A stretch of DNA of 64,000 nt from Lamellibrachia satsuma (GCA_033239005.1 BSQZ01000079.1:1651501-1715500), one strand, 5' to 3'; numbered from the stretch's first letter, positions 32,151 to 43,849 are shown. Notes: generated by a model from the letters alone, not told the origin. Translations and numbers: made by a program.

Positions 32151-32624
32151 ACATTTAATTAAATAATTGCACATGTTACACTTGATACCACGAACACACT
32201 GGGTTATATACCTACGCCACACTGGCAATAATGTATTTAGAGCTTTGGAAATACCATATTTAATAGACTGGAAATATTGCTCAAATGGGGCAAGTCAGAA
32301 GGACAATGTGCTGCTGTGAGTCAGTCTTATGCTGGGCAAGTTATAAGCAGAAAATAAGTTAGTTTAGTTGCCGCTTAGAAGTATTGCTAGAAGTGGTTTC
32401 CGTATCAGAAACTCTTTGAACTGTGATAATTAAATCAGCCTAATCAGCCCCCAACTGTCAAAACTAATTCACTCAGAATCAAGAACTGTAACTTCAACAT
32501 ATTTTCTCAGTCTGTCAAAAGGTATCAGTTTCAAGCCACTGCAAACATTGTCACTTGATACTTGGAACTGTTCGTTTTGGGGGCATTTCATAAAAATCTC
32601 CTTGTCTTGTAGTGTTCAGTTTCA
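32151..32624. other. Unique non-coding spacer
   Basis: No gene, repeat or element recognised between the SINE and the next array. Confidence 0.5.
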
Positions 32625-32915
32625 TTCATGCAACAGGAATACTCTCATGTTGATTTCAACAGGAATACTCTCATGTTGATTTCAACAGGAATACTCTCAT
32701 GTTGATTTCAACAGGAATACTCTCATGTTTATTTCAACAGGAATACTCTCACATTGATTTCAACAGGAATACTCTCACATTGAGTTCAACAGGAATACTC
32801 TCACGTTGATTTCAACAGGAATACTCTCATGTTGATTTCAACAGGAATACTCTCACATTGATTTCAACAGGAATACTCTCACATTGAGTTCAACAGGAAT
32901 ACTTTCATGTTGATT
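32625..32915. repeat. 26-bp minisatellite, about 11 copies
   Basis: Unit contains CAACAGGAATACTCTCATGT followed by TGATTT, with CATG/CACA variants and TTGAGTT in some copies. Confidence 0.93.
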
Positions 32916-32964
32916 GGCAATGTGTCCTCAAAATTATTCACCCAACTGGTGCATCTTGTTGAAG

Positions 32965-33155
32965 TATGAAGGGAGAGTAGGAGGGAGAGAGAATGGGAAG
33001 AGAAGGGGGCAGAAATAGGGAGTGAGGGGGAGAGGGAGAGGGATAGCGGGAGATTCATAGTTTGGTATATTGGTTAGGTTTTGGTATATTGGTTAGGTTT
33101 TGTTTATTTGTTAGGTTTTGGTATATTGGTTAGATTTAGGTATATTGGTTAGGTG
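32965..33155. repeat. Purine-rich tract followed by a 20-bp repeat
   Basis: From 32965 to 33052 one strand is almost only A and G (GGGAGAGTAGGAGGGAGAGA type). From 33060 to 33150, TTTGGTATATTGGTTAGG is repeated about five times with one TTTGTTTATTTG variant. Confidence 0.85.
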
Positions 33156-33685
33156 CTGATGAAGTTATTTTAAAAACAGGTTATATTTCTTACTAAACAT
33201 TCTGTTTAACATCATCTGTAAGGGCATGTTTCAGGTGTCTTGTTTGAGTGATGGAAGTGTGTCAGTGTTGTATAGATGGACTTGGGGATTTAGATGAAAT
33301 TAGAAACTGATAGTCATCAACCAATCAGTCCAAATGAGGGTGTTGAAACCCACTGACTGAAGCCTTGCCGTCTGAGCTGTGAGCTGGTTGGAAAGACAAT
33401 AGGTCTAACCCGATTATTACAAATGGTAATATTAGATCTTCTGCAAGTCTTTGGGGATTATGATTTTTTACGTTGTTTCCACTTTCTGTGGCATACACTG
33501 ATATGGATTTACACCTCCAGGGTAGGATGACTATGGGCAACAGTTACCCTGGCAACAGGGGTGAGATACTAACTGCAGATTTGACCAGATCATGAGGATT
33601 GAGCAAATGAATACTACCCAGTAGCGGTATGTTGACATCTCTGGAGTCTATTGAAATGGTGGATTCATAGAAATAGCACCTTTCT

Positions 33686-33686
<1 letters not shown>
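33156..33686. other. Unique non-coding spacer
   Basis: Short frames only. CCACTGACTGAAGCCTTGCC near 33350 resembles a tRNA/SINE head in antisense, but the rest of a SINE is not recognisable. Confidence 0.4.
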
Positions 33687-33687
<1 letters not shown>

Positions 33688-33769
<82 letters not shown>

Positions 33770-33776
33770 TCTCTCT
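33688..33776. repeat. (CT)n microsatellite
   Basis: About 44 CT dinucleotides with one interruption (CCCTCT) near the right end. Confidence 0.97.
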
Positions 33777-34364
33777 TCCATGCTCAATCCTTCTGTGTGT
33801 CTACATGGAGATGGAGATGCAAATAAAAACCATACCATTGCTCTCTTTGGCCAGTAGTCATAAGGATAACCTTATCCATTTCTGGCCTGGTGCTTAATAC
33901 AGGAGTCTGGAGTCTCACAACTTAGAATGTGCTCAGTGTTGTGGCAATCATGTAACAGCTGTCTAAGTCAGTCCAACTTTAAACCTTGACGGACATATTG
34001 AGGCAAGTTTCTCTGTAGACACAAATCTTGTACAGTAGAAGTAGTTTCCATGGGAAAATGTATGAGGGGAATGGTTCACCTTTAAGAATTGTTTTTAAAT
34101 TAATTAAAAAGGATCTCTTATCAAAAGTTCCAATCTGCCAGATTATTGTGGCTTGGTTAAAGTTTATGATTTATTTGGGCAACAGACATAAATTTATCTA
34201 AACTTTTTTAATTGGGAAAACATTTCACACAGATAATGTAAAAAATGTATGGTTTAATCTTTTTGTCTCAAATTCTAAAGGTTATGTATGAATATTGTGT
34301 AATAAATTCCACATAAATCTCTCTGTTTATCTTGCAATCACTCGTAGTCAAGTATAACAAGGCT
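33777..34364. other. Unique non-coding spacer
   Basis: AT-rich, no feature recognised. Confidence 0.5.
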
Positions 34365-35455
34365 TGAGTCAAGGTGATGGTGATGTAGCCGTTGTTGTAA
34401 TGAGTGTGAGTGATGGTGATGATGATGTAGCCATTGTTGTAATGAGTGTGAGTAACGATGATGATGCTGTAGCAGTTGTTGTAATGAATGTGAGTGATGG
34501 TGATGATGATGTAGCCATTGTTGTAATGAGTGTGAGTAACGATGATGATGATGTAGCTGTTGTTGTAATGAGTGTGAGTGACTGTGATGATGATGTAGCC
34601 ATTGTTGTAATGAGTGTGAGTGACTGTGGTGATGATGCAGCCATTGTTGAAATGAATGTGAGTGATGGTGGTGATGATGTAGCAATTGTTGTAATGAGTG
34701 TGAGTAACGATGATGATGTAGCAGTTGTTTTAATGAGTGTGAGTGATGGTGGTGATGATGTAGCCATTGTTGTAATGAGTGTGAGTGACTGTGGTGAAGA
34801 TGTAGCCATTGTTGTAATGCGTGTGAGTGATGGTGGTGATGATGTAGCCATTGTTGTAATGAGTGTGAATGGCTATGGTGATGATGTAGCCATTGTTGTA
34901 ATGAGTGTGAATGGCTGTGGTGATGATGTAGCCATTGTTGTAATGAGTATGAATGCCTGTGATGATGATGTAGCCATTGTTGTAATGAGTGTGAATGGCT
35001 GTGGTGATGATGTAACCATTGTTGTAATGAATGTGAGTGATGGTGATGAAGATGTAGCCATTGTTGTAATGCGTGTGAGTGATGGTGGTGATGATGTAGC
35101 CATTGTTGTAATGAGTGTGAATGGCTGTGGTGATGATGTAGCCATTGTTGTAATGAGTGTGAGTGACTGTGGTGAAGATGTAGCCGTTGTTGTAATGCAT
35201 GTGAGTGATGGTGGTGATGATGTAGCCATTGTTGTAATGAGTATGAATGCCTGTGATGATGATGTAGCCATTGTTGTAATGAGTGTGAGTGACTGTGATG
35301 ATGATGTAGCCATTGTTGTAATGAGTGTGAGTGACTGTGATGATGATGTAGCCATTGTTGTAATGAGTGTGAGTGACTGTGATGATGATGTAGCCATTGT
35401 TGTAATGAGTGTGACTGACTGTGATGATGATGTAGCCATTGTTGTTGTTATGGCA
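34365..35455. repeat. 42-bp minisatellite, about 26 copies, open on both strands
   Basis: Unit contains GTAGCCATTGTTGTAATGAG, then TGTGAGTGACTGTGATGATGAT or variants (GATGGTGG, AATGGCTG, AACGATGA). Period 42 gives a 382-codon plus-strand frame rich in Val and Asp and Thr/Ser- or His-rich frames on the minus strand. A plus-strand frame this long is expected when the unit has no stop. No initiator context, splice evidence or domain supports translation. One unit near 34700 is shorter by 3 bases. Confidence 0.92.
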
Positions 35456-36024
35456 TGGAACAGGGCATCCACGATCCAGCCACTGCTGCCATTATTTGGC
35501 TTCCATGAATGAAATCATGAACATGTTTTTGTTTGAAATGCTCCGTGCAGCTAGATGTCCACCACACTCGGTCAACTGAGTCAGTCTCCCAGATGGTCCG
35601 GTCTAAGTCACATTTCTTCACTTGATCTTTCCTATACAGTAACTGTGATAACTAGGGAAACCATAGACACCTGCTATGTGCGTATCAACAGTCTCCACTC
35701 TCCATAGCGTGGTTCGACTCAGTCACATGAGCAGCTCATTTAATAACATTGAAAAAGTCTAACCGCAGATTAGTTTACCATCTACAAAGCATCTGGGAAG
35801 TTGGCACGGAACATTATTAGAAAAAGTAACATGGGGGGAAGTAACAGGGAGGAGGAAAGTAACAGGGAGGTAACTTGTGGAAGTTGTTTGGATGAGTTTT
35901 CCCTTTCTTTTGCTATGACACATTTTGTTCAGATTCTTATCAGATCACGTGTACACAACATGTTTTGTGTTGGTCATAGAATGTTTTCGGTAAACTTATC
36001 ACTTTTGTGATGAAATGAGACAAT
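35456..36024. other. Unique non-coding spacer
   Basis: Contains a short duplicated word near 35825-35875 (GTAACAGGGAGG and AGGAAAGTAAC). No gene recognised. Confidence 0.5.
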
Positions 36025-36515
36025 GAACTTGGTGAAGTTGGCACTTGGTGAAGTTGGCACTTGGTGAAGTTGGCACTTGGTGAAGTTGGCACTTGGTGAA
36101 GTTGGCACTTGGTGAAGTTGGCACTTGGTGAAGTTGGCACTTGGTGAAGTTGGCACTTGGTGAAGTTGGCACTTGGTGAAGTTGGCACTTGGTGAAGTTG
36201 GCACTTGGTGAAGTTGGCACTTGGTGAAGTTGGCACTTGGTGAAGTTGGCACTTGGTGAAGTTGGCACTTGGTGAAGTTGGCACTTGGTGAAGTTGGCAC
36301 TTGGTGAAGTTGGCACTTGGTGAAGTTGGCACTTGGTGAAGTTGGCACTTGGTGAAGTTGGCACTTGGTGAAGTTGGCACTTGGTGAAGTTGGCACTTGG
36401 TGAAGTTGGCACTTGGTGAAGTTGGCACTTGGTGAAGTTGGCACTTGGTGAAGTTGGCACTTGGTGAAGTTGGCACTTGGTGAAGTTGGCACTTGGTGAA
36501 GTTGGCACTTGGTGA
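36025..36515. repeat. 16-bp minisatellite, about 30 near-perfect copies
   Basis: Unit CTTGGTGAAGTTGGCA is repeated about 30 times with essentially no variation. Because 16 is not a multiple of three, each strand reads the same 16-residue peptide in all frames, so long minus-strand frames arise automatically. High purity implies very recent expansion or an array collapsed or extended in assembly. Confidence 0.97.
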
Positions 36516-37395
36516 TGTATGCACTCGGTGAGTGTTGAAGTTCATTCTGCCTGTGATTATCAGGAGAAATATGGAAAATGACTGCATTTTGTAATGAGTA
36601 TTTTAGAGACAGCTCTTGTGTAGAGCCATTGAGAGCCAGCTAAGGACGGAGGGGGTGGCCGGTGAGAAAGACAAGGGGGTGATTGATTGTTTTGAAATAC
36701 TATCCTATTCAGTGCCACCTCTGGAATGGCAGGGTGACAGTCTTGCACCCATGATGACAGCTATGCACCCTGTTGATCTTTTAAGGCATTTTAATTTTTC
36801 ACACCCCTGTCATTGTCCTATTTTGTTATCCTTAAAACTCTGTCTTAGTTGAAAGGAACTGTGGACTTGGCAGAGGTTATTCTGTTTGACGGATTTGATC
36901 ATTTGTAGGTTCTGTGCACATCTTTCACAACCCTTGTATAAAAAATTATAAGGATGCAGCTACCCCAAAACTGAAACATACCCTCTAACAAATTTGGTTC
37001 GGAGTGCTTTTATTCAGCATGACATTTCACAGTTGATTTTCTATTAGACAGTTTACGTTTTACATTGTAAAGCCTCGACTTGCAGGAGAACGCCTGAATT
37101 TCCTATTTTAAAAAACACCCAGAGTCATTGTTGCTGTTAAAGCAGCAGTGGCTGCCAAGTTAATATAAAAAACTGATAACAATCTTTTGATGTTCAAGTG
37201 GGCCTTCATGCACAGTGGGAGAGAGCATTCCAACAGAGGCTGGGTAAATTAGTTCGTGCTCCACTGCTTCTGTTCACTCAAGTGTGTCAGTGAGTACCTG
37301 ACAGTCAACAGTGATGGACTTACTATGGATGACACTCAGTGAAAAACCTTTATGGACTGATTGCTACATTTCACAAAATTGCTTTCCAGTTACCG
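36516..37395. other. Unique non-coding spacer
   Basis: No coding exon or repeat recognised. Confidence 0.5.
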
Positions 37396-37697
37396 TATTC
37401 AACCTAATAAGTGTATAGTACACTTCAACAAAATCATGCCATGGAAAAATGTCAAGGAATTTGTTCTAATAAGTGCACACTAAAATTTTATTCTCTAGAC
37501 AATAAGGTAACAGTTTAACTCTAGTAGTGTCATTTTGTGACTAGTATAGAACAACTGAAAAGTGGCGCTAACTGTTTAACACCAGATGGCAACATTTTTC
37601 AGTTGTTCCACACTAGTCAAATTACAATAATTATGGATCCTGCTGATTAAAAAGGGGTGTACGCTAATTAGGGCATGTACGCTTAATAGGTCGAATA
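37396..37697. mobile_element. About 300-bp MITE with terminal inverted repeats and an internal palindrome
   Basis: The left end TATTCAACCTAATAAGTG (37396-) is an imperfect inverted match to the right end (reverse complement TATTCGACCTATTAAGCG, ending at 37697). Inside, TTTGTGACTAGTATAGAACA with ACTGAAAA (37534-37561) pairs with TTTTCAGTTGTTCCACACTA with GTCAAA (37596-37621), forming a long hairpin around a 34-nt loop. No coding sequence. The class of the autonomous partner is not identified. Confidence 0.6.
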
Positions 37698-38125
37698 GAT
37701 TTAACAAGATTTAACAAGATTTGCCATCCAAGCCAAAGGCCCAGATGGCAAGTGGACAAGGAAGCCATTGGCTTATCGAGAGTCCAACAATGTTCACCTA
37801 CTTATAACCCGCCCTCCTGATATATGTGTCAACCTTGTTTTTAAACATATTCACGCTGCTAGCAGTTACACAATCTGTAGACAATTTGTTCCATTCATTT
37901 ATTGTCCTCTGTGAGAACGAGTGCTTCCTGATGTCCAGTCTACATTGATCCTTTACTTTACTCATGTCCTCTTAGTTCTGCTATCCTTCTTGAGTGAGAA
38001 AAACATATTTCTGTCAATATTTTCACACCCATTCAATATCTTAAAAACTTCAATCTGATCTCCTCTTAACCTCCTTGTCTCTAGAGTTGTTAAACCACAT
38101 TCTTTCAGGCGTTCTTCATAACTAA
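37698..38125 (-). mobile_element. CR1/jockey-like LINE, 3' end fragment
   Basis: Starts with two copies of the tail repeat (GATTTAACAAG) and GCCATCCAAGCCAAAGGCCC directly after the MITE end. On the minus strand it encodes the C-terminal RT text 'RLKECGLTTLETRRLRGDQ' and 'FKILNGCENIDRNMFF'. Continues to about 38125. Confidence 0.85.
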
Positions 38126-38137
38126 TAGGGTAAGCAA

Positions 38138-38270
38138 CAAACCCCAGATGACAAGTGGACAAGGCAGCCATTGCACAACTTATAGATAGTCCAACAAATT
38201 GTCATCTATTTGTAGCTCACCCTAATGAGATTTGTGTCAATTATGTTTTTAAATAAATTCAGCTATTGTA
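38138..38270 (-). mobile_element. Second, more diverged LINE 3' fragment
   Basis: CCCAGATGACAAGTGGACAA, GTCCAACAAATTGTCATCTA and TTTGTGTCAATTATGTTTTT repeat the 3' end text of the adjacent LINE copy, in the same orientation, without the tail repeat. It looks like an older insertion that the 37.7-38.1 kb copy joined. Confidence 0.7.
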
Positions 38271-38384
38271 GCGCTACTGTCTTCCTCGTTGTAGCTTTTA
38301 TAAAGAGGTGAGGCCAGTTAGTTGTACTGATACAATGCTTTTGTTGTTGTCATTTTCCACTTCCCCCTGTGGGCAGCCTTCTAT

Positions 38385-39555
38385 TTCCACTTGTCTTCCG
38401 CTGCTCCCTGTCAGCAACCTTCTCCGTCCACTTGTCTTCCATGTCTCCCTGTCGGCAGCCTTCTCCCTCCACTTGTCTTCCACTGCTCCCTGTCAGCAGC
38501 CTTCTCCCTCCACTTGTCTTCCATGTCTCCCTGTCAGCAACCTTCTTCCTCCACTTGTCTTCCACTGCTCCCTGTCAGCAGCCTTCTCCATCCACTTGTC
38601 TTCCACTGCTCCCTGTCAGCAGCCTTCTCCGTCCACTTGTCTCCCACTGCTCCCTGTCAGCAGCTTTCTCCCTCCACTTGTCTTCCATGTCTCCCTGTCA
38701 GCAGCCTTCTCCCTCCACTTGTCTTCCATGTCTCACTGTCGGCAGCCTTCTCCCTCCACTTGTTCTCCCTGTCAGCAGCCTTCTCCCTCCACTTGTCTTC
38801 CACTGCTCCCTGTCAGCAGCCTTCTCCCTCCACTTGTCTTCCACTGCTCCCTGTCAGCAGCCTTCTCCCTCCACTTGTCTTCCACTGCTCCCTGTCAGCA
38901 GCCTTCTCCCTCCACTTGTCTTCCATGTCTCCCTGTCAGCAGCCTTCTCCCTCCACTTGTCTTCCATGTCTCCCTGTCGGCAGCCTTCTCCCTCCACTTG
39001 TCTTCCATGTCTCACTGTCGGCAGCCTTCTCCCTCCACTTGTTCTCCCTGTCAGCAGCCTTCTCCCTCCACTTGTCTTCCACTGCTCCCTGTCAGCAGCC
39101 TTCTCCCTCCACTTGTCTTCCACTGCTCCCTGTCAGCAGCCTTCTCCCTCCACTTGTCTTCCATGTCTCCCTGTCAGCAGCCTTCTCCCTCCACTTGTCT
39201 TCCATGTCTCCCTGTCAGCAGCCTTCTCCCTCCACTTGTTTTCCATGTCTCCCTGTCGGCAGCCTTCTCCCTCCACTTGTCTTCCATGTCTCACTGTCGG
39301 CAGCCTTCTCCCTCCACTTGTTCTCCCTGTCAGCAGCCTTCTCCCTCCACTTGTCTTCCACTGCTCCCTGTCAGCAGCCTTCTCCCTCCACTTGTCTTCC
39401 ACTGCTCCCTGTCAGCAGCCTTCTCCCTCCACTTGTCTTCCACTGCTCCCTGTCAGCAGCCTTCTCCCTCCACTTGTCTTCCATGTCTCCCTGTCAGCAG
39501 CCTTCTCCCTCCACTTGTCTTCCATGTCTCCCTGTCGGCAGCCTTCTCCCTCCTG
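38385..39555. repeat. 41-bp minisatellite with 279-bp higher-order structure, about 28 copies
   Basis: Unit contains TTCTCCCTCCACTTGTCTTC, then CACTGCTCCCTGTCAGCAGC or CATGTCTCCCTGTC(A/G)GCAGC. Since 41 is not a multiple of three, all three plus-strand frames stay open for about 400 codons and encode the same 41-residue cycle. A shortened 33-bp unit (CACTTGTTCTCCCTGTC) preceded by a CTCACTGTCGG variant recurs exactly 279 bp apart near 38731, 39010 and 39289, showing block duplication. Confidence 0.95.
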
Positions 39556-40545
39556 TCATCCCCCTCAACCTTTCTCACATCCCTTGTAGCACTTCTCTCG
39601 CTGGAACAAACAAATAACACTATTCTAGGCCAACACAATGTTAACTTTTATTAAATCAATCCACAAGTATTCCTCCCAGCCTACAAACTCTGCTGAGTAG
39701 CTTTATGAACTGACTAATTACTTGTATCTGTTTCTCCTGCTACTACTGTCCCTGGTTTGAAGTAATTCAAATGTAGTTACATCTCGGGTGGCACTGACTT
39801 GTTTATATTAACCCTTATAGCTCATACCTAACCTACTGACTGGATATCTTAAACATGTGTGGACTGTTAATACAATGTTAGATAACATTTTTTTGCAATT
39901 TTTGTATTATTAGGGTTAGGATTTTTAAGTTGGGACCCTGCATCTACAGTCTATACCCTCAGTCTCCGCCAACTTATGGGTGATGTCCTCTGTAATCAGC
40001 CAGGTGTTTGATTTACCTGTATCCCACCTCCTCACCGTGGCATCACTTATGCAAGCTGTTGTTTATGGTGAATTTATAATGCTTAATTTAAAGTAATTTG
40101 TATATTTTAGTCATATAATGTCGCTAGCTGTCGTTGCTTGTGTCAGTCATAAAACAGTAATTATTGTCATTATTTATGATAATGTGTCATGTGTGTTGAC
40201 ATTTGACAGGATATCAGTTGTCCACTTTCCCAAGTCCTTAGACAAACTTAGACAAACAACAATTTGTATGTAGAATTTAGTATTGTTTAGTTTGGGTTGT
40301 CTTAATAATAATTAAGCATTATGTTAATATTAGTTTCTCTTGGTAACAGACCATCATCGCAGAATTACTGGTGCTCCAGATAATTAATTTAAGTGTGATT
40401 AATTCAGCTCTCTTAAAATCAGTCTGTACCTTCTCTTAAAATAGAACTGCTAAAAATGCTTCTTAGTTATGCACATCAGGCCAAGTTCCCTAAATTTAAG
40501 GGAAGTATTAGTTTGGATATTTATACTTGAAAGAAAGTAAAGGTA
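39556..40545. other. Unique non-coding spacer
   Basis: No coding exon, RNA gene or element recognised. TTGTTGTTGTCATTTTCC at the left edge of the preceding array and CCTTTCTCACATCCCT at its right edge recur near 41.97-42.03 kb. Confidence 0.5.
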
Positions 40546-40885
40546 AGTTCTAATATAGTTCTTATATAGTTCTTATATAGTTCTTATATAGCACATCATC
40601 CAGTGCTTAAGACTGCACGTCACCCCCCGGGCAGACCTGTTCAATGTCAACTCGACTTCTCTGGGAAGCATTCAGCCATGCCACAGTTACGACTACTTAT
40701 TCGTTTATATCTACCACTGTCTATAGCCAGGTACTTATTTATACAGCTGAGTGAACTAAGGCAGTGTGGAGTGAACAAAATTACCCAGTCTTTGAAATAG
40801 CAGCAAGAGGATCTAAACCCGGGTTCTCTCGAATAAGAGTCCAACATTCTAACCACTGAGCCACTGAGTACCACTATAAAGGATG
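40546..40885 (-). mobile_element. tRNA-headed SINE, nearly full length
   Basis: On the minus strand: head with TAGTGGTACTCAGTGGCTCA and a CGGGTTTAGATCCTC B-box-like word, then CTATTTCAAAGACTGG, CACTGCCTTAGTTCACTCAG, GAATGCTTCCCAGAGAAGTC, and GAACAGGTCTGCCCGGG. At its 3' end TAGTTCTTATA is repeated three times (40551-40587), probably the element's own tail repeat. Confidence 0.75.
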
Positions 40886-40911
40886 TATTAGCAGGGATAT
40901 GTTTACTTGAA

Positions 40912-41097
40912 GCGAGGCAGGACTGGTCCTATCCCTGTAGCTATCTCTGAGTGAGGCTGGTCCTATCCCTGTAGCTATCTCTGAGTGAGGCTGGTCCTAT
41001 CCCTGTAGCTATCTCTGAGTGAGGCTGGTCCTATCCCTGTAGCTATATCTGAGTGAGGCTGGTCCTATCCCTGTAGCTATATCTGAGTGAGGCTGGC
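40912..41097. repeat. 34-bp minisatellite, 5 copies
   Basis: Unit contains GAGGCTGGTCCTATCCCTGT followed by AGCTATCTCTGAGT; the last two copies have AGCTATATCTG. Confidence 0.93.
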
Positions 41098-41935
41098 ATC
41101 ATTATGCAATCACTGGAACATAACATGTCCTTCACAGTTGTCTGTGCCATGTTCTAGAAAAATGTGATTAGAGAACCCAGACTCCAGTACAGCCCCAAAC
41201 TACCAGGGTTGCAATATGGCTTCCCTTGTAACCTCTACCCCTTTCCCCACTTCCCCCATCTTAACCCCAAGTCCAGTCAATTATCTCCCCAAGGGATCAT
41301 CTTTCACTGCACATGTTCCTTCCAGACCACCACCCCTCCCTAGTATAATGGACTGTCCCAGGCCCCAGCTGTCTGCTGCTGTAGGACAAGGTAAACACTG
41401 CAGCAGCAGATGTTGAAGGGAGAGAGGGCATCTCCCAGCGTCTGGGCTGACAAGCAAGGCTTGGCTTGGCACTGGAGTAGCTTTGTCTCAAGACACAAGT
41501 CATGTGGATTTACTCAACAACAAACTAGCTATTCTAACTATAATTAACTGTTTCTTGCAACATGGAAACTACATTTAGCCTACAAGATCTGTGATAGCAT
41601 TGAAGCCAGCAAGACTAGGTATGTTTTTTCTCCACTTGGGAGCTTCCTGGGATGTAGTTGTGTGGTTTCTTGAGTTGTTCCTGTTTCCGATTTTCTCCAC
41701 TCCTAGAATGGACTGGGGCTGGTCTCAATATCTCCAGGGATCAATAAATGGATAAGCATTAGTTCTTGTACATTTTAAGCTACCAGTTCACGATTGCAGT
41801 TTCTATGTATTGCGTACACTTAGTTTTAATTAGAGTTTCTGCATTTACAATGGTTATAGAATTAAGTTATTATTACTGAGTACAACACCACTCTGGATTA
41901 TCAGGGACAGTAATTTGTAGTTCTTTCTGATAGTG
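41098..41935. other. Unique non-coding spacer
   Basis: GC-richer around 41220-41460. Short frames on both strands have no recognised domain. Confidence 0.45.
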
Positions 41936-41954
41936 CCCTTAACGTACTGCTGCA

Positions 41955-42205
41955 TCACTTTGGTTGTCATTTCCATTGCTCCCTATCGGCAGCCTTCTCC
42001 CTCAACTAGTTCCATTCTCTGCCTTTCTCACATCCCTCTTTACACAGTCCTCCCATCCCTTTTTACACAGTCCTCCCATTTCACATCCCTCTTCACACAG
42101 TCTTCACACCCCTCTTTACACAGTCCTCCCATATCACATCCCTCTTCACACAGTCCTCCCATCTCACATCCCGCTTTACACAGTCCTCCCATCTCAGCTG
42201 TAGTC
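41955..42205. repeat. 32-bp minisatellite next to a single copy of the 38.4-kb unit
   Basis: At 41965-42000 there is one copy of the 41-bp unit of the 38.4-39.6 kb array (CATTGCTCCCTATCGGCAGC, CTTCTCCCTCAACTAG), with matching flanks on both sides. Immediately to the right CACATCCCTCTTTACACAGT with CCTCCCATCT is repeated about five times. The two loci thus share flanks but expanded different segments. Confidence 0.8.
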
Positions 42206-42922
42206 TGCCATTTTATACAGGAAAAATTAAAATCCAAAATACTTTGTATATAAAAAACATAGTCTTGGTATAGGATTTATATTTGTCGTACGGAAAAAAT
42301 TTTAATACTGCTTTAAAGACATGACTACATTGTTGTTTGGGAAACACTATTCATAGGCTGTAGATACAGGCAGCAAATATTGACAGTGAATCATGCTTCA
42401 TATTTGGACGTCCTCCGGCTGTGTTTTAGCTTGTGTGTTTGGCAGGTGTATGTTTCCTTTGATGTTGTCTGGTGTGATCAAGTGCCTTATTTACCTTTGT
42501 GTGAAGTTAAACGTGTAGATATTTACCTGTGTTGATTCAGTAGTGAGTATCTTTATGACTCTAGTCCTTATGGAAATAGACATATCAGTTTTATAGGGTA
42601 TTGTTGACATTATTAGCATGAAACCTTTTACACAGCCCATTAGATATATCCGTGTATTTTTGTTGATAGCATATTGACGGATGTTTTGGTAACTAGTACA
42701 TTGTAGCTATCCTGCAAAAGTGCAAATAAAGCTTCAAAGTTAACAAATGGCTACCGACATATTTGGTGACAGTAAAAGAATTGTTGTGAATATCTAAATT
42801 CACAACTGTTTATCCTTGCGAAGTTCTAACATTGCTTTAAATGTCGGTTTAGTAACTGATAACAATCCTGTTTACATGTTGTGTTATTATTTCCAGAACT
42901 ATATTAGTTCATTAATCTAGAG
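42206..42922. other. Unique non-coding spacer
   Basis: AT-rich, no feature recognised. Confidence 0.5.
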
Positions 42923-43066
42923 GTTTGTGGAGTGTCTTCACTAAACTACTGGTTTTTGGGGTGTCTTCACTAAACTACTGGTTTTTGGGGTGTCTTCACT
43001 AAACTACTGGTTTTTGGGGTGTCTTCACTAAACTACTGGTTTTTGGGGTGTCTTCACTAAACCACT
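42923..43066. repeat. 29-bp minisatellite, about 5 copies
   Basis: Unit TTTTTGGGGTGTCTTCACTA followed by AACTACTGG. Nearly identical copies. Confidence 0.95.
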
Positions 43067-43849
43067 TCAAGTGTTAAGTGCAAACACCTGGCGTCCACAG
43101 ACTAGTTTAAATCTTCCGTACTGTCTCAAGGAATGATGGAAAAGCTTCACAGTTAAAAATAGTTGCACATTCGGACTGAATAAAAATAGCAGTGACATCA
43201 TCAGGAACTATATAGAGATATATGTGTACAGGTCATGTGGCGGTGTTACATCAGTGTTGCATGGAATGATTTCCTTCTGACACACATATATATATACTTG
43301 ATCTAGAGCTTCCAAAAATCATAACAACTTTTTTGATAACCAGAAACTTCCCAAGAGAACTAACTTCCTTAGGAAAGGTTTATCCAGATGTTTAGCTGCT
43401 GGGGTGGTGGGGTTGCCAGTGGAACTGTTTGAAGTGAGACAGGGTGTTTTGTTTACTGGGGTGAGCTTTGAGGTGGAGCCTGCCTTGGAAACAGGATCCC
43501 CTCTTCCTCTTCAGTTAGTGGCCTCAGAGGGGGGTTCAATTCAAAGGAACTCACAAAGTCAATCTGTTACATTGTAATTCTACCAGCATGAAGCTTTCTG
43601 TGCTCATCTGTATCACACTTTGAGTTTGTTTCATACTTTTTCTGTATCTTGTCACACTTAAAACTGCATCAGTAATTATATTTTTGTTCGTCTCATTTTA
43701 GAGCAATTTCGCTACAAATTAAATGTACCCACTACGAGATGCTAGCTCATTTGTGCAAATGTCTTATATAGTTTTAATGAATTCATTGGACAAACTGTTT
43801 CATTATTTTTGACTGGATCCGCCAAAAAAAGTTTCTGTCTTGCTCTAAA
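43067..43849. other. Unique non-coding spacer
   Basis: No gene recognised. A CACTACGAGATGCTAGCTCA word near 43725 recurs in altered form near 57230 (CACTATGACGCTAGCTCG), hinting at an old dispersed repeat. Confidence 0.4.

Noticed and set aside
38308..39654. Three overlapping plus-strand frames of about 400 codons
   Set aside because: A 41-bp unit without stops gives the same peptide cycle in every frame; this is a repeat, not a protein.
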